Of a stretch of DNA of 15,221 bases, positions 1 to 6,882 are shown one piece after another. The translations under genes and the position numbers were made by a program. Under the pieces are notes generated by a model, which was given only the letters and a program-made list of their open reading frames with translations, was not told the origin of the DNA and made no database searches. This stretch comes from Clostridium_AB sp036639235 (GTDB lineage Bacteria > Bacillota > Clostridia > Clostridiales > Caloramatoraceae): the NCBI RefSeq assembly GCF_036639235.1, contig NZ_JAVWJB010000041.1, positions 1 to 15,221 on the forward strand. Reading direction: 5' to 3'. The first letter of the stretch is position 1. Every line of letters starts with the position of its first letter.

Positions 1-163
1 TAATAGTGGAAATTATTTCGGCTTTTTTATTTTTTGGTACTATGGTAAAATAATAAAAAATGTCGAAAATTATACGGTTTTAATTAAAATAGTATAAAGT
101 AACTACACAATATAGCATAAAACCCTTTAGATTCTTACATTTTATCTAGGGGGTGTAATATTA

Positions 164-172
164 TGATATAAT
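164..172 (+). promoter_or_regulatory. Extended -10 promoter of ftsE
   Basis: TATAAT at 167-172 is preceded by TG one base upstream (164-165), a textbook extended -10 for the housekeeping sigma factor. No good -35 hexamer lies 16-18 bases upstream, as is usual for extended -10 promoters. Transcription would start near 179 and give a leader of about 55 bases. The DNA before it (1-160) is AT-rich and holds no supportable gene; the T-rich stretch at about 23-36 could be the tail of an upstream terminator, which cannot be judged from this edge. Confidence 0.6.
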
Positions 173-233
173 GTGTTATTATTATTTTATGTATTTACAC
201 ATTAAAAACACGTACATAAGGGGGAATTACTAG

Positions 234-920
234 GTGATAAAGTTAAAAAACGTATCTAAGGTATATACTAACAATCATATAGCACTTTCTAACATAAACA
301 TAGATATAGAAAAAGGTGAATTTGTTTTCTTAGTAGGTCCAAGTGGAGCTGGTAAGTCAACATTTATTAAATTACTTCTTAAGGAAGTAGATATAACAAG
401 TGGACAAATTGTAGTTAATAATAAGGAAGTTAATAAGCTAAAAAGACATGATATTCCTTTCTATAGAAGAAGTATAGGAATGGTGTTCCAGGACTTTAGA
501 CTTTTGGCGGATAAAACAGTTTATGAAAATGTAGCTTTTGCTATGAGAATAGTTGAAGCAAATCCTAAGGAAATCAAAAAGAGAATTCCACAGGTTCTTT
601 CACTAGTTGGACTATCAGGTAAGGCGAATCAATACCCAAACCAATTATCAGGTGGAGAGCAGCAAAGAATAGCACTTGCAAGAGCACTTGCTAATAATCC
701 AAAGCTTCTGATTTGTGACGAGCCTACAGGAAACCTTGACCCAGAAACTTCATGGGAAATCATGGACCTATTAATGGAGATAAATAAGTCAGGTACAACA
801 ATACTTATGGCAACACATGCTAAGGATATAGTTGATAGAATGAAAAAGAGAGTTATTGCTATTGAAAAGGGTGTTGTAGTAAGAGACCAACAAAGGGGTG
901 TGTACGGCTATGAAGATTAG
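234..920 (+). CDS. ftsE: FtsE, ATPase of the FtsEX cell-division ABC complex
   Basis: Cytoplasmic ATP-binding subunit that pairs with FtsX. In Gram-positives FtsEX relays ATP hydrolysis across the membrane to activate peptidoglycan hydrolases (CwlO in Bacillus, PcsB in Streptococcus). The 228 residues are full family length. Visible motifs: Walker A GPSGAGKS at 35-42, Q-loop Gln86, ABC signature LSGGE at 138-142, Walker B LLICDE at 158-163 and switch His195. The start is GTG at 234, chosen because AAGGGGG at 218-224 sits nine bases upstream and the N-terminus (MIKLKNVSKVY) matches the family. The end overlaps ftsX, indicating an operon and translational coupling. All catalytic motifs are intact. 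Confidence 0.97.
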   Translation: MIKLKNVSKVYTNNHIALSNINIDIEKGEFVFLVGPSGAGKSTFIKLLLKEVDITSGQIVVNNKEVNKLKRHDIPFYRRSIGMVFQDFRLLADKTVYENVAFAMRIVEANPKEIKKRIPQVLSLVGLSGKANQYPNQLSGGEQQRIALARALANNPKLLICDEPTGNLDPETSWEIMDLLMEINKSGTTILMATHAKDIVDRMKKRVIAIEKGVVVRDQQRGVYGYED

Positions 921-1797
921 AACTATAAAGCAGTTCACAAGTGATAGTTTTAAGGGAATTGTTAGAAATAGAATTATGAGCATAGCATCAATTGGTACAG
1001 TTGCAGCTACACTTTTTATATTTGGATCAGTTTTAATGATGGCACTTAACCTAAACAACATGGTTGAGTCTGTTGGAGAAGAAATTGAAATTAAGGTTTT
1101 CGTTGATAAGAAGCTTACACAAGAACAGGTTAAGGCAATGGAACCTAAAATAAAGGCGATATCTAATATTGAAAGTATTAAGTTTGAAACTAAGGGTCAG
1201 GCCCTTGAAAAAATGAAGGAACAGCTTGGAGATCAAAAGGATCTTGCTAAGGGAATGGAAGAGAAAAATCCACTTCCAGAATCATATGTTATAAGGGTTG
1301 ATGCACCAGAAAATGTTGAAAAAGTAGCAGAAAAGCTAAAAACACTTGAGGGTGTGTATAAGATAAATGACAGTAAGAGTACTGTTCAAAAGATAATGGA
1401 AATTAATAATATAGTTAAAACATCAAGTGCCATATTAATGGGTGTATTTGGTATAGTTGCCCTATTCCTAATTGCAAATACTATAAAGCTTACTGTATAT
1501 GCAAGGAAAAGGGAAATAGAGATAATGAAGTATATTGGTGCAACAGATTGGTTTATTAGATGGCCATTTGTTATTGAGGGGGTTATACTAGGACTTATAG
1601 GTTCTATAATTTCTATAATTCTTCTTTCAGTATCATATAGCTATATGTCAGAGACTATTCAAAGTCTACTTATGATGTTTAAGCCAGTTCCATTTGGAGA
1701 AATGATAGGCGGAATCACATGGAAGTTCCTACTTCTAGGTATAGGAATAGGTGGACTTGGAAGTGTAATTTCACTTAGAAAGTTCCTACAAGTTTAA
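910..1797 (+). CDS. ftsX: FtsX, permease-like subunit of FtsEX
   Basis: Membrane partner of FtsE. Residue numbers are from ATG 910 (295 aa). The layout is the FtsX type: basic cytoplasmic N-terminus, TM1 about 24-44, an extracytoplasmic domain of about 120 residues (45-165) that in relatives contacts the cell-wall hydrolase, then TM2 about 170-192, TM3 about 218-240 and TM4 about 264-288. The cytoplasmic loop YARKREIEIMKYIGAT after TM2 is the typical coupling segment to FtsE. A GTG at 898 would add four residues, but it lies inside the likely ribosome binding site AAAGGGG (892-898), and the MKIRTIK start fits the family better. The ftsE stop overlaps this gene by 11 bases. A strong terminator follows. 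Confidence 0.95.
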   Translation: MKIRTIKQFTSDSFKGIVRNRIMSIASIGTVAATLFIFGSVLMMALNLNNMVESVGEEIEIKVFVDKKLTQEQVKAMEPKIKAISNIESIKFETKGQALEKMKEQLGDQKDLAKGMEEKNPLPESYVIRVDAPENVEKVAEKLKTLEGVYKINDSKSTVQKIMEINNIVKTSSAILMGVFGIVALFLIANTIKLTVYARKREIEIMKYIGATDWFIRWPFVIEGVILGLIGSIISIILLSVSYSYMSETIQSLLMMFKPVPFGEMIGGITWKFLLLGIGIGGLGSVISLRKFLQV

Positions 1798-1805
1798 GAA
1801 TAATC

Positions 1806-1843
1806 AAAAGCTAGGTATACATTATGTATATCTAGCTTTTTTT
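1806..1843 (+). terminator. Intrinsic terminator after ftsEX
   Basis: A 16-bp stem (1806-1821 with 1825-1840, one G-T wobble) with a 3-base loop is followed by a T run to 1843. It lies 9 bases after the ftsX stop and separates ftsEX from the protease gene, which therefore probably has its own promoter in 1844-1912. I could not identify that promoter convincingly. Confidence 0.88.
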
Positions 1844-1922
1844 ATGTTAAAATTATAAAGGTGATAATTACTTAATATATGTAATAAACTAATAAGAAAA
1901 ATAGATTAGTCGAGGTGGTTGC

Positions 1923-3107
1923 ATGAAAGGTAGCAAAAAAAGTACGATAACCAAAATAATTATTTGGGTTGTAGTAACTAACTTAATAACAATAGCAGCC
2001 CTTATTTTCTTACCAATACCTTTTTTAGGTGTAAAACTTGTAAGTAATAGGGACTACCAGTTCTTAACTGATTACAGAAAATTAGTTAGAGTTCATAATA
2101 TATTAGACAAGGGATATGTAGATGACATAACCCCTGAAATGGAAGATAAGATGCTTGAAGGTTCAATTGATGGAATGATAGGCGCTTTAAAGGATCCATA
2201 TAGTACATACATGAACGAAAAAGAGTATGAAAACTTTATAACACAGGCAACAGGTTCCTATGCTGGAGTTGGAATACTACTTACAAATGATAACAACAAG
2301 TTATTAGTAATTGAGCCAATTGAAGAAGGGCCAGCGATTAAGGCTGGGGTTAAACCAGGAGATGTTATTACTAAGGTTAATGGTACTAAGGTAACTGGAG
2401 ATGAAAGTGAAAAAGCTGTTTCAATGATGAAGGGTGAAGCTGGAACTAAGGTTACTATTACTGTAAATAGAGACGGAAAAGAAATGGATATATCAATTAC
2501 CCGTGATGTTATTCAGATGAAAACAGTTAAGGGTGAGATGATAGACAAAACAGGATATGTTAGAATATCAAGTTTTGATGAGACAACAGGTGAAGAGTTT
2601 GAGAAAATGGTTAATTCCTTAAAGGATAAGGGAATGAACGCATTAATACTTGACCTTCGTGATAACCCAGGTGGAATACTAGATTCATCAATAAAGGTAC
2701 TTGATGTACTTGTTGATGAACAGGTTGTATTATCAACTGTTGATAACGGAGGAAAGAAGACCCAGTATAAAACAGCAGATGGAAAGGTAGATGTTCCTAT
2801 TTATGTACTTGTTAATAAGAATAGTGCAAGTGCAAGTGAAATTGTATCAGGTGCTTTAAAGGATCTTAATGCTGCAACATTAATTGGAACAACAACATAT
2901 GGTAAGGGGCTTGTCCAGATGACAAGAGATCTACAGGATAATACTGCAATCAAGTTTACTGTATCAAGATATTACACACCTTCAGGTAAGTCTATCCAAG
3001 GTAAGGGAATAGACCCGCATATAAAGGTAAGTGATCCTAAGGAGCCTACTCGTGATCTTAAGAAGGATCCACATATTAAAAAGGCTCTAGAGGAGATCTC
3101 TAAATAA
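1923..3107 (+). CDS. S41 carboxyl-terminal processing protease (CtpA/CtpB type)
   Basis: Membrane-anchored or secreted serine protease that trims proteins at the C-terminus outside the cytoplasm; Bacillus CtpB acts in sporulation signalling, and other CTPs process cell-wall hydrolases. The 394 residues show an N-terminal membrane segment (about 10-34), the helical LKDPYSTYM region (89-97), a PDZ domain (about 105-195) and the S41 core. The catalytic dyad is Ser303 (in NSASASEI) and Lys328 (in TTYGKGLVQ); the 25-residue spacing equals that of E. coli Prc/Tsp (Ser430/Lys455), so it should be active. The start ATG has AGGTGG five bases upstream. The stop overlaps the next ATG by one base (TAATG). 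The position after ftsEX matches ctpB in Bacillus subtilis. The substrate is unknown. Confidence 0.93.
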   Translation: MKGSKKSTITKIIIWVVVTNLITIAALIFLPIPFLGVKLVSNRDYQFLTDYRKLVRVHNILDKGYVDDITPEMEDKMLEGSIDGMIGALKDPYSTYMNEKEYENFITQATGSYAGVGILLTNDNNKLLVIEPIEEGPAIKAGVKPGDVITKVNGTKVTGDESEKAVSMMKGEAGTKVTITVNRDGKEMDISITRDVIQMKTVKGEMIDKTGYVRISSFDETTGEEFEKMVNSLKDKGMNALILDLRDNPGGILDSSIKVLDVLVDEQVVLSTVDNGGKKTQYKTADGKVDVPIYVLVNKNSASASEIVSGALKDLNAATLIGTTTYGKGLVQMTRDLQDNTAIKFTVSRYYTPSGKSIQGKGIDPHIKVSDPKEPTRDLKKDPHIKKALEEISK

Positions 3108-3720
3108 TGAAACTGGCAACTCTATGTTATATTAGAAAAAATGGTAAGACCCTTATGCTTCATAGAGTAAAAAAGCATGGGGATTACCATAAGAATAAAT
3201 ATAATGGAATAGGTGGTAAGTTTGAAGAAGGTGAATCACCTGAGGATTGTATAATTCGTGAAGCATACGAGGAAACAGGATTAACTCTTAAATCCCCAAG
3301 GCTTCGTGGAATGATAACATTTCCTATGTTTGATATGGTAGATGATTGGTACACCTTTATATATACAGCAGATGAGTTTGAAGGTGAACTAAAAGAGTGT
3401 AATGANNNNNNNNNNNNNNNNNNNNNNNNNNNNNNNNNNNNNNNNNNNNNNNNNNNNNNNNNNNNNNNNNNNNNNNNNNNNNNNNNNNNNNNNNNNNNNN
3501 NNNNNACACCTTTATATATACAGCAGATGAGTTTGAAGGTGAACTAAAAGAGTGTAATGAAGGAAATCTACACTGGATAGATAATGATAAGATACTAGAC
3601 CTTAACCTATGGGAAGGTGATAGAGTATTTTTAAAATGGCTTAATAGTGATAGAATATTCTCAGCTAAGTTTATATATGAAAATGGTGAATTTAAAGATT
3701 ACACAGTTAATTTTTATTAA
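3107..3720 (+). CDS. Nudix hydrolase (MutT/8-oxo-dGTP diphosphatase-like), split only by an assembly gap
   Basis: Probable nucleotide-cleaning pyrophosphatase. The Nudix box G(x5)E(x7)REUxEExGU is complete: Gly37, Glu43, Arg51-Glu52, Glu55-Glu56, Gly58, Leu59. The N run 3406-3505 interrupts the gene, and as deposited the frame is lost after it. However, the 55 bases before the gap (3351-3405) recur exactly after it (3506-3560). If the gap and one copy are removed, 299 + 160 bases join into exactly 153 codons: Glu at the joint, then GNLHWIDNDKIL and on to NFY and TAA at 3718-3720. The 152-residue product is normal MutT-family length, and HWIDNDKI is typical of the C-terminal half. AGGAGA at 3091-3096 is the binding site, and the start is coupled to the protease stop. 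The true substrate is not decided by sequence. Confidence 0.9.
3351..3405. repeat. 55-base contig-end duplication, left copy (gap 1)
   Basis: Identical to 3506-3560. The length of exactly 55 is the same as at the second gap and equals a common assembler word size, so this is read as an assembly overlap and not a biological repeat. Confidence 0.9.
3406..3505. other. Assembly gap of 100 N, probably spurious
   Basis: Exactly 100 N, the conventional filler for a gap of unknown size. The flanks are the same 55 bases, so the two contigs overlap and the true distance is probably zero or negative. The intact Nudix frame after collapsing supports this strongly. Confidence 0.93.
3506..3560. repeat. 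55-base contig-end duplication, right copy (gap 1)
   Basis: Exact copy of 3351-3405 (see that entry). The right copy is in a different frame relative to the Nudix start only because of the arbitrary 100 N filler. Confidence 0.9.
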
Positions 3721-3722
3721 AG

Positions 3723-3757
3723 AAAACCCCAAGGTAGAATGTCTACCTTGGGGTTTT
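3723..3757. terminator. Bidirectional terminator between Nudix and antiporter genes
   Basis: A perfect 16-bp inverted repeat (3723-3738 with 3742-3757), loop ATG, with AAAA on one side and TTTT on the other. It lies two bases after the Nudix stop and 18 bases beyond the stop of the convergent antiporter gene, so it can serve both strands. Confidence 0.9.
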
Positions 3758-3775
3758 GTATGATTAAGAATAAGA

Positions 3776-4960
3776 TTAAGCGTGTTTCTCTTTGAATACA
3801 ACCTTAAGTAGTAGAGGAGTAACTATTGTAGTTACTATGATTACTACAAGTAAAGTTGGATACATAGTATCTGATATAATTCCCTTGCTAAGTCCTAGAG
3901 TTGCAGTGATTATAGCAACCTCACCACGGGAAATCATACCAACACCAATTTGCATTGATTCTTGTTTTGACATTCCGTATAGCTTAGCTGGGACAGCACA
4001 TCCAATTAGCTTACCAACTACAGCAGCTAATGAAATAACTATAATAGGAAGAATAACATCACTGCTAAGTGTTTTCATGTCAATTGTTAGACCTATACTA
4101 CTAAAGAAGATAGGTGAAACAAGGTAAGTTGAGATGCTTGTGAACTTCTCTTCAACATCATGTCCGTACTTAGTAAGTGATAGTATAAGACCTGCAACAT
4201 AAGCACCTGTAATAGCTGCAATTCCTAGAGCTTCTTCAACAAATATTGAGAAGATAATAGTAAGACCAGCAGTTATAAGGATTAGAGTTTCAGTCTTAGC
4301 CTTCTTATTTCCACCTTCCATAATCTTAGTGATAATCTTTGGAAGGAATTTGATTGCAATACCTGAAATAATAAGGAAAGCAAGAATCTTTCCAACAACT
4401 AGCATTATACCAGCAGCACCAGCAACCTCTGAAGCACCAGGAGCAACAAGCATAATAGCAATTGATAGTATAATGATTCCTAGTATATCGTCAATAATAG
4501 CAGCACCAATTATATTAATACTTGCCTTAGTATTAAGCTTACCAAGTTCATTAAGAGTTTGAACAGTAATAGCAACACTAGTAGCAGTAAGGATAACCCC
4601 TACGAAAATACTCTCAGTCATGTTACCTGTAAACATATAAGTAGCTCCAGCTCCAAATAGGAATGGTACAATAATACCACCTATTGCTATAAGGAATGAA
4701 GAAGCACCAGCTTCCTTGAACTTATCAACGTCAGTTTCAAGACCAGCCATGAACATTAGGAATATAACACCTATTTGTGCCATAACCTGAATTGGTTCAT
4801 TGTTATCAACTAAATTAAATAAAGATGGACCTATAATAATACCTGAAAGTAAGAAACCAAGAACTTTTGGCATCTTAAGCTTCTGGCTTATTACACCAAG
4901 AATCTCACCAACAACTAAAATTATACCTACTTGAAGTATAAAATCCATAATACCGTGCAT
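3776..4960 (-). CDS. CPA2-family Na+(K+)/H+ antiporter (NapA/GerN/KefB-like)
   Basis: Inner-membrane cation/proton exchanger of 394 residues, nearly all hydrophobic helices (about 12). Family marks: GFLLSGIIIGPSLF near 35-48, MAGLETDVDKF at 71-81, TATSVAITVQTL at 125-136, the ion-binding pair Asp157-Asp158 in AAIIDDILG (as in electrogenic NapA-type exchangers), and GMISRGEVA near the C-terminus. There is no C-terminal RCK/TrkA domain, so it resembles GerN/NapA more than full-length KefB. In Bacillus and Clostridium perfringens, homologues (GerN, GerO, GerQ) work in spore germination, so a role in germination or in sodium/pH balance is possible. TAAGGAGG (4968-4975) precedes ATG; an in-frame ATG four codons later is a less likely start. 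It is transcribed alone from its own promoter through a structured leader. Confidence 0.92.
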   Translation of the reverse strand: MHGIMDFILQVGIILVVGEILGVISQKLKMPKVLGFLLSGIIIGPSLFNLVDNNEPIQVMAQIGVIFLMFMAGLETDVDKFKEAGASSFLIAIGGIIVPFLFGAGATYMFTGNMTESIFVGVILTATSVAITVQTLNELGKLNTKASINIIGAAIIDDILGIIILSIAIMLVAPGASEVAGAAGIMLVVGKILAFLIISGIAIKFLPKIITKIMEGGNKKAKTETLILITAGLTIIFSIFVEEALGIAAITGAYVAGLILSLTKYGHDVEEKFTSISTYLVSPIFFSSIGLTIDMKTLSSDVILPIIVISLAAVVGKLIGCAVPAKLYGMSKQESMQIGVGMISRGEVAIITATLGLSKGIISDTMYPTLLVVIIVTTIVTPLLLKVVFKEKHA

Positions 4961-4993
4961 AAAGTAACCTCCTTAAAATAAAAAAGAATAAAC

Positions 4994-5081
4994 AAAAAAA
5001 GGGCAGAAGTATCACCAAAGGTGAACTTTCCCCCCTAAAAGTCCTAATTTTCTTGAAAGCAAAATGCTCCAACCGGAAAAT
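4994..5081 (-). promoter_or_regulatory. Structured 5' leader of the antiporter gene; candidate riboswitch or attenuator
   Basis: Read on the minus strand, the leader (about 137 bases from the predicted start near 5097 to the ATG) contains three elements in order. (1) A long hairpin, 5081-5047: ATTTTC pairs with GAAAAT, then a CGG bulge, then an inner stem around an AGCA/TGCT core. (2) A hairpin, 5044-5023: GGACTTT with AAAGTTC. (3) An intrinsic terminator, 5036-4994: AAGTTCACC pairs with GGTGATACTT, outer AGGG with CCCT, then seven Ts and a T-rich tail. Elements 2 and 3 share AAGTTC (5028-5023) and cannot coexist, which is the architecture of a transcription-terminating riboswitch. The ligand is unknown; Na+, Li+ or fluoride would suit an antiporter, but I could not match a known aptamer from memory. 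Confidence 0.55.
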
Positions 5082-5103
5082 CGACAATATTCAATATATT
5101 TAT

Positions 5104-5132
5104 ATTATAACAGACTTTAATAAGGGACTCAA
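5104..5132 (-). promoter_or_regulatory. Promoter of the antiporter gene
   Basis: On the minus strand: TTGAGT (5132-5127), a 17-base spacer, then TATAAT (5109-5104) with the extended TG element directly before it (TGTTATAAT). It is the best-looking promoter in the window. The 304-base space between the antiporter and the divergent TPR gene (4961-5264) holds this promoter, the leader described separately, and about 130 bases of AT-rich sequence leading to the TPR gene where no clear promoter was found. Confidence 0.75.
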
Positions 5133-5264
5133 TATATAAATAACAAAAATAGTATGTGTATTTTTTTACAGAATATACAATACAAATAGAGTCAAAAAAA
5201 GAGGATATTTAGCATTTATATATAAATTATATAGTAGAGTATAAAATAGGAAAGGTGATTATAT

Positions 5265-6659
5265 ATGATAAGCGCAAAGGACGAAGCTCAAAGTATTAAA
5301 AGAATAGATGTAATAAACCCTATTACATTTAAGGGAATAAAAACATGTCAGGACTTAATTGAATTATGTGATGATATGTTAGAAAATGTAAATATAAATA
5401 TTAGTCAGTTTGTTATAGAGAATAATTTATATGGATATAGTGGTAATGTTAATATAAATGAAAGTATGGAGATTATATCACTTCTTAGGGATAATATTAA
5501 TTCTAAAAAGAGTGTAGTTGTTAACTTAGATGGAATAATAGATTCAATTTGTGATATTAATAAGGCAAGAAATTTTAGTGAAATTATGCTTATATATGGA
5601 GCATATAAAATGTATCTTGGAGAATTTACAAGTGGAATTGGAATTATAGAATTTAGTAGAGACATATCAGGGAAGAAGGATGATATTGTAACAAGTATAG
5701 AAAGGCTAAATGAGTTTATTTTTAAGTTTAATTTATCAGTAGATATAACAAGACTTAATAACTTAGTAGAAGCTTCAGACATACTAGAGTCCTATTACGA
5801 TCTATCAATGAGAATAAATAGGGGTGACCACCTTCTAATAACAATATTTGATAACCTAAAAAAGAGAAAGAAAAGTCAAAGGATATTAGAATCTATTTAT
5901 AATATAAGTAGTAATGCATTATTTCATTATGAAATAGGAAAGAAGGAGTATAGACTTCCTAAAAAATCTATACTTGCTGCTATTATATTATTAGTAGGAA
6001 TTTCAGCAGGAGTATACTATTTAAGTTTTAAGGGAGAAGCTACTGAAACAATAAGCACTCCACCAAAAACTACTTCTAAGATTGAACCTGTTAAGAAAGA
6101 AGAGTCTAAGATAGAGCAGCCTAAGAAGGAAGAGGTAAATACTATAGTTACCCTTGATGCATTAAAGAAGAAAATGCTAGTAGCAGCTAATGCTGGGGAC
6201 TACGGATTTATAGATAAGGGAGTAGTTTCACTACCAAATGAAGTTAAAGAATCTAAGGAATATAAAGCCTTTATTAAGGAATACAACATTAAAAAACAGG
6301 GTTATTACTATAATAAGGGCCGTGAAGATATGAAGTCAGAGAATATACAAGGTGCCATAGAGAATTTTAAGGCAGCATATAAAGGTAAAACAGGTGAGTA
6401 TTTAGACCCCCATATAACATACTCACTAGGATGTGCTGTTATGAAAAATAAACAGGAAGATGCAGTTAAGTATTTTGAAGAATATCTAACATATAATAAG
6501 ATGGATGTTTCATATGAAGAGGAATCATTATACAACCTTGCTATGATTAATATGAATATTGGAAATAAGTCAAAGGCTAAGAAATATGCACAGAGATTAC
6601 AGGATAGATATAGTGATTCTATATATAACAACGGAAAACTTAAGCAAATACTACAATAA
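5265..6659 (+). CDS. Single-pass membrane protein with C-terminal TPR domain, unknown function
   Basis: 464 residues that I cannot assign to a named family. Three parts are visible. Residues 1-230 form a mixed helical, presumably cytoplasmic region rich in Asn, Asp and Ile, without a recognisable catalytic motif. Residues 235-255 form one transmembrane helix (AAIILLVGISAGVYYLSF) preceded by Lys-Lys. Residues 257-291 form a charged linker with a duplicated decapeptide (KIEPVKKEES then KIEQPKKEEV), followed by TPR-like helices to the C-terminus (about 300-460; NKGREDMKSENIQGAIENF and ESLYNLAMINMNIGNKSKA are typical). Positive charge before the helix suggests N-inside, with the TPR part outside. 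AAAGGTGAT at 5251-5259 supports the start. It is a monocistron, divergent from the antiporter and ended by a strong terminator; it may scaffold an envelope complex. Confidence 0.85.
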   Translation: MISAKDEAQSIKRIDVINPITFKGIKTCQDLIELCDDMLENVNINISQFVIENNLYGYSGNVNINESMEIISLLRDNINSKKSVVVNLDGIIDSICDINKARNFSEIMLIYGAYKMYLGEFTSGIGIIEFSRDISGKKDDIVTSIERLNEFIFKFNLSVDITRLNNLVEASDILESYYDLSMRINRGDHLLITIFDNLKKRKKSQRILESIYNISSNALFHYEIGKKEYRLPKKSILAAIILLVGISAGVYYLSFKGEATETISTPPKTTSKIEPVKKEESKIEQPKKEEVNTIVTLDALKKKMLVAANAGDYGFIDKGVVSLPNEVKESKEYKAFIKEYNIKKQGYYYNKGREDMKSENIQGAIENFKAAYKGKTGEYLDPHITYSLGCAVMKNKQEDAVKYFEEYLTYNKMDVSYEEESLYNLAMINMNIGNKSKAKKYAQRLQDRYSDSIYNNGKLKQILQ

Positions 6660-6660
6660 A

Positions 6661-6715
6661 ATAATAAAATGGTGTCTCCAAATAGAGACACCATTTTGTT
6701 GTATTTCCCGGGAAA
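6661..6715. repeat. 55-base contig-end duplication, left copy (gap 2)
   Basis: Identical to 6816-6870 and the same length as the repeat at the first gap, which points to one assembler setting producing both. Confidence 0.88.
6666..6697. terminator. Bidirectional terminator between TPR and P1-peptidase genes
   Basis: A perfect 13-bp stem (6666-6678 with 6685-6697), loop CAAATA, with A and T runs at its ends. It begins seven bases after the TPR stop. The same element appears again at 6821-6852 because the contig overlap is duplicated across the gap. In the real genome there is probably one copy serving both convergent genes. A 12-base palindrome, TTTCCCGGGAAA, lies just beyond it (6704-6715). 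Confidence 0.9.
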
Positions 6716-6815
6716 NNNNNNNNNNNNNNNNNNNNNNNNNNNNNNNNNNNNNNNNNNNNNNNNNNNNNNNNNNNNNNNNNNNNNNNNNNNNNNNNNNNNN
6801 NNNNNNNNNNNNNNN
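6716..6815. other. Assembly gap of 100 N, probably spurious
   Basis: 100 N between two identical 55-base flanks (6661-6715 and 6816-6870). As with the first gap, the contigs probably overlap and nothing is missing. The flank holds a strong hairpin plus a CCCGGG palindrome, which may have caused coverage loss or a graph break here. Confidence 0.88.
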
Positions 6816-6870
6816 ATAATAAAATGGTGTCTCCAAATAGAGACACCATTTTGTTGTATTTCCCGGGAAA
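6816..6870. repeat. 55-base contig-end duplication, right copy (gap 2)
   Basis: Exact copy of 6661-6715, including the second appearance of the terminator hairpin at 6821-6852. Confidence 0.88.
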
Positions 6871-6882
6871 TTTGTCTAAAGC

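Noticed and set aside
3107..3547. Truncated or frameshifted Nudix gene ending in an alternative C-terminus after the N run
   Set aside because: The frame change comes from the 100 N filler plus the duplicated 55 bases; after collapsing the overlap the native frame runs to a stop at 3720.
3351..3560. 55-base direct repeats as signs of a mobile element or site-specific insertion
   Set aside because: Both gaps have the same 55-base length and 100-N filler, and the Nudix frame closes when one copy is removed, so an assembly cause is far simpler.
3792..4127. 111-codon open frame on the plus strand inside the antiporter gene
   Set aside because: It is the complement of conserved antiporter helices, with no ribosome binding site and no terminator of its own.
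4994..5036. Resemblance of GGTGATACTTCTG to the 3' part of the fluoride riboswitch
   Set aside because: This stretch is an arm of the terminator hairpin, and the required upstream GG-GATG-type 5' element with its pseudoknot partner is absent.
6308..6694. 128-codon open frame antisense to the TPR gene
   Set aside because: It runs through the terminator and the coding strand of a better supported gene; AT-rich DNA produces such shadows.
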